Below are positions 32,711 to 33,854 of a DNA stretch of 33,854 nt, in pieces (within the stretch, counting starts at the first letter, position 1; the number at the start of each line of letters is the position of its first letter). This DNA comes from an uncultured Oscillospiraceae bacterium (GTDB taxonomy: Bacteria > Bacillota > Clostridia > Oscillospirales > Oscillospiraceae): contig CALXDY010000043.1 in the NCBI GenBank assembly GCA_944387225.1, forward strand, positions 1-33,854, given 5' to 3'. Under the pieces are notes generated by a model. The model was not told the DNA's origin, searched no databases, and saw only the letters and a program-made list of their open reading frames with translations. Made by a program: the position numbers and the translations under genes.

Positions 32711-33625
32711 ATGATCATGCAAGAGCTGAACATCAGAGAGCTGAAACAACAGGCGCGCCAGCGGATGAAGCAGGCCGTCCCCCACTACGCCTGGATGACC
32801 CTGGCATACCTGGCCCTGACCACCGGTTTGTCCTCCGCTCTGGATGTCGCCATGGGCGGCGGCGCCGTGACCAACCTGTACTACGCCAACTTCATGCCCC
32901 TGTTTGCCAACCTGCTGCTGACGCTGCTGGGCGTTGTGCTGGCCTTTGGGTACAAGTGGTGGTCGCTGCGGCTGTACCGGGGGCAGGATACCGACTGGGG
33001 CAACCTGATCGACGGCTTTTCCATGGCGGGCCGTGTGGTTTGGATGGAAGTGCTGATTCTGCTGCGTATCGTGGGATGGGCCATGCTGGGCAGTATCGGC
33101 ATCGCGATGCTGGTGGTGCCCCTCTCCCTGCTGGACAGCGTGGGCTTTGTCTGGTTGTCTGTCCTGTTATTGGTGGGGGTTATTGTGGCCTTCTGCATCT
33201 GGCTTACATACCGGTATGCCCTGGCTCCCTATCTGCTGATGGATCACCCCCAGCAGGGAGCCTCCCGGGCGGTGGTGGAGAGCGTGTTCCGGATGAAGGG
33301 CTTCAAGTGGCAGATGTTCAAGCTGGACCTTTCCTTCCTGGGCTGGTATCTGCTCAACTGGATCATCAGCATGGTGGTGCTCTACCCCTTTGTGGGGCAG
33401 GCCCTGCAAGAGCTGCTGCCCATACTGGGCACCCTGACCGACCCTCAGGCAGCGATTATGGCGGTGGTGAACAGCAACATGGTGGGTAATCTTCTGTCTA
33501 CCCTGGCTACCTTCCCGCTGCTGGTTTGGCTGATGCCCTACCACAGCCTGGCCACAGCCGGGTTCTATTTCCAGCGCAGTCAGATGCAGGACAACGAGGC
33601 TCCCTTCTCTCCCTGGGAGACCTGA
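32711..33625 (+). CDS. DUF975 family integral membrane protein
   Basis: A 304-residue membrane protein beginning MIMQELNIRELKQQARQRMK, where the ELK-x-x-AR start is a DUF975 hallmark, followed by about six transmembrane segments (roughly 27-45, 60-83, 115-140, 143-168, 215-240 and 265-285). The loop DHPQQGASRAVVESVFRMKGFKW is also typical of the family. Function unknown. It starts 31 bases after the beta-CASP gene and may share its transcript. An ATG two codons in is an alternative start; GGAGAG lies upstream. Confidence 0.85.
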   Translation: MIMQELNIRELKQQARQRMKQAVPHYAWMTLAYLALTTGLSSALDVAMGGGAVTNLYYANFMPLFANLLLTLLGVVLAFGYKWWSLRLYRGQDTDWGNLIDGFSMAGRVVWMEVLILLRIVGWAMLGSIGIAMLVVPLSLLDSVGFVWLSVLLLVGVIVAFCIWLTYRYALAPYLLMDHPQQGASRAVVESVFRMKGFKWQMFKLDLSFLGWYLLNWIISMVVLYPFVGQALQELLPILGTLTDPQAAIMAVVNSNMVGNLLSTLATFPLLVWLMPYHSLATAGFYFQRSQMQDNEAPFSPWET

Positions 33626-33635
33626 ACCGGTTTTT

Positions 33636-33670
33636 AAGCCGGCCGGAATGGCATTCATTCCGGCCGGCTT
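33636..33670 (+). terminator. Hairpin after the DUF975 gene
   Basis: AAGCCGGCCGGAATG and CATTCCGGCCGGCTT form a perfect 15-bp stem around GCATT. There is no T-run after it, so it may act as a 3' stabiliser or a poor terminator. Confidence 0.55.
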
Positions 33671-33700
33671 CGACGTAAAATAAAAAAATAAAAATGGGGG

Positions 33701-33729
33701 TTGACTTTTTTTCGCAGGGCGGCTATAAT
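33701..33729 (+). promoter_or_regulatory. Consensus promoter for the tRNA gene
   Basis: TTGACT (33701-33706) and TATAAT (33724-33729) with 17-base spacing, about 53 bases before the tRNA; one mismatch to consensus in total, as usual for tRNA operons. Confidence 0.85.
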
Positions 33730-33782
33730 AACACCTGTCCTTGCGGCACGGAAGTAAAATGCCGGTGACAGACAATTGAAAT

Positions 33783-33854
33783 AGCGGGATTGTGTAAGGG
33801 TAGCACGACAGACTCTGACTCTGTTTGTGAGGGTTCGAATCCTTCTCCCGCTGC
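33783..33854 (+). tRNA. tRNA-Gln (anticodon CUG), 3' end cut by window edge
   Basis: AGCGGGA (33783-33789) pairs with TCCCGCT (33846-33852) as acceptor stem. The anticodon arm is ACAGA-CTCTGAC-TCTGT with T33 before anticodon CTG, reading CAG (Gln). The T arm has GAGGG-TTCGAAT-CCTTC, with one G-U pair. The discriminator base G33853 and one further C are visible; the CCA end, if encoded, lies beyond the window. Confidence 0.92.

Overview
The window reads as a gene-dense, GC-rich chromosome segment of a low-branching anaerobic Clostridia, most likely an Oscillospiraceae relative (Flavonifractor/Lawsonibacter-like). This is inferred from: Bacillota-type primosome loaders (DnaD plus DnaI-like), strong AGGAGG ribosome binding sites, a DUF4250 protein, a DUF975 protein, an S-layer-homology protein, lipoproteins with short lipoboxes, and anaerobic cobalamin genes, all with strongly GC-biased third codon positions. 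No phage, insertion sequence, CRISPR array or rRNA was seen. No gene-free stretch exceeds 300 bases; the longest is about 287 bases, just upstream of mazF.

Layout. 1-2407 (+) is the end of a corrin-ring operon: the 3' part of a precorrin-6A reductase, a CbiE-CbiT fusion and CbiC, closed by a bidirectional terminator. 2451-5431 (-) is a four-gene operon: dnaD-like, dnaI-like, an amidohydrolase and a 57-codon DUF4250 gene. 5697-13874 (+) carries growth and division genes: zapA, a U32-family protein, dut, maf, mreC, mreD, a class B PBP2 and an Mrp/NBP35 ATPase; mreB and minCDE are not next to them. 14035-15809 (-) is a small operon of a VOC protein, an unrecognised 135-aa protein and a secreted nuclease lipoprotein. 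A CLC transporter (15885-17144, -) is divergent from the bifunctional NAD(P)HX repair gene, a LolA-like lipoprotein gene and mazF (17320-20129, +). The last three resemble the Bacillus ydcC-alr-ndoAI-ndoA neighbourhood, but alr and the antitoxin are missing.

20183-26544 (-) holds a Cof-type HAD phosphatase, a MacA-like adaptor with an internal duplication, a MacB-like ATPase and permease, and an SLH-domain protein. 26590-28995 (-) is a FeoA-FeoB fusion, divergent from a CBS-domain CorC-like gene and a second HAD phosphatase (29251-30998, +). These are followed by a beta-CASP metallo-hydrolase, a DUF975 membrane protein and a tRNA-Gln(CUG) with a consensus promoter at the right edge.

Most of the window is ordinary core genome. 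The points most worth a second look are the antitoxin-less mazF with its structured leader, the unrecognised 135-aa protein translationally coupled to the nuclease lipoprotein, the tandem-duplicated efflux adaptor next to an SLH protein, and the CLC protein with fluoride-type sequence features.
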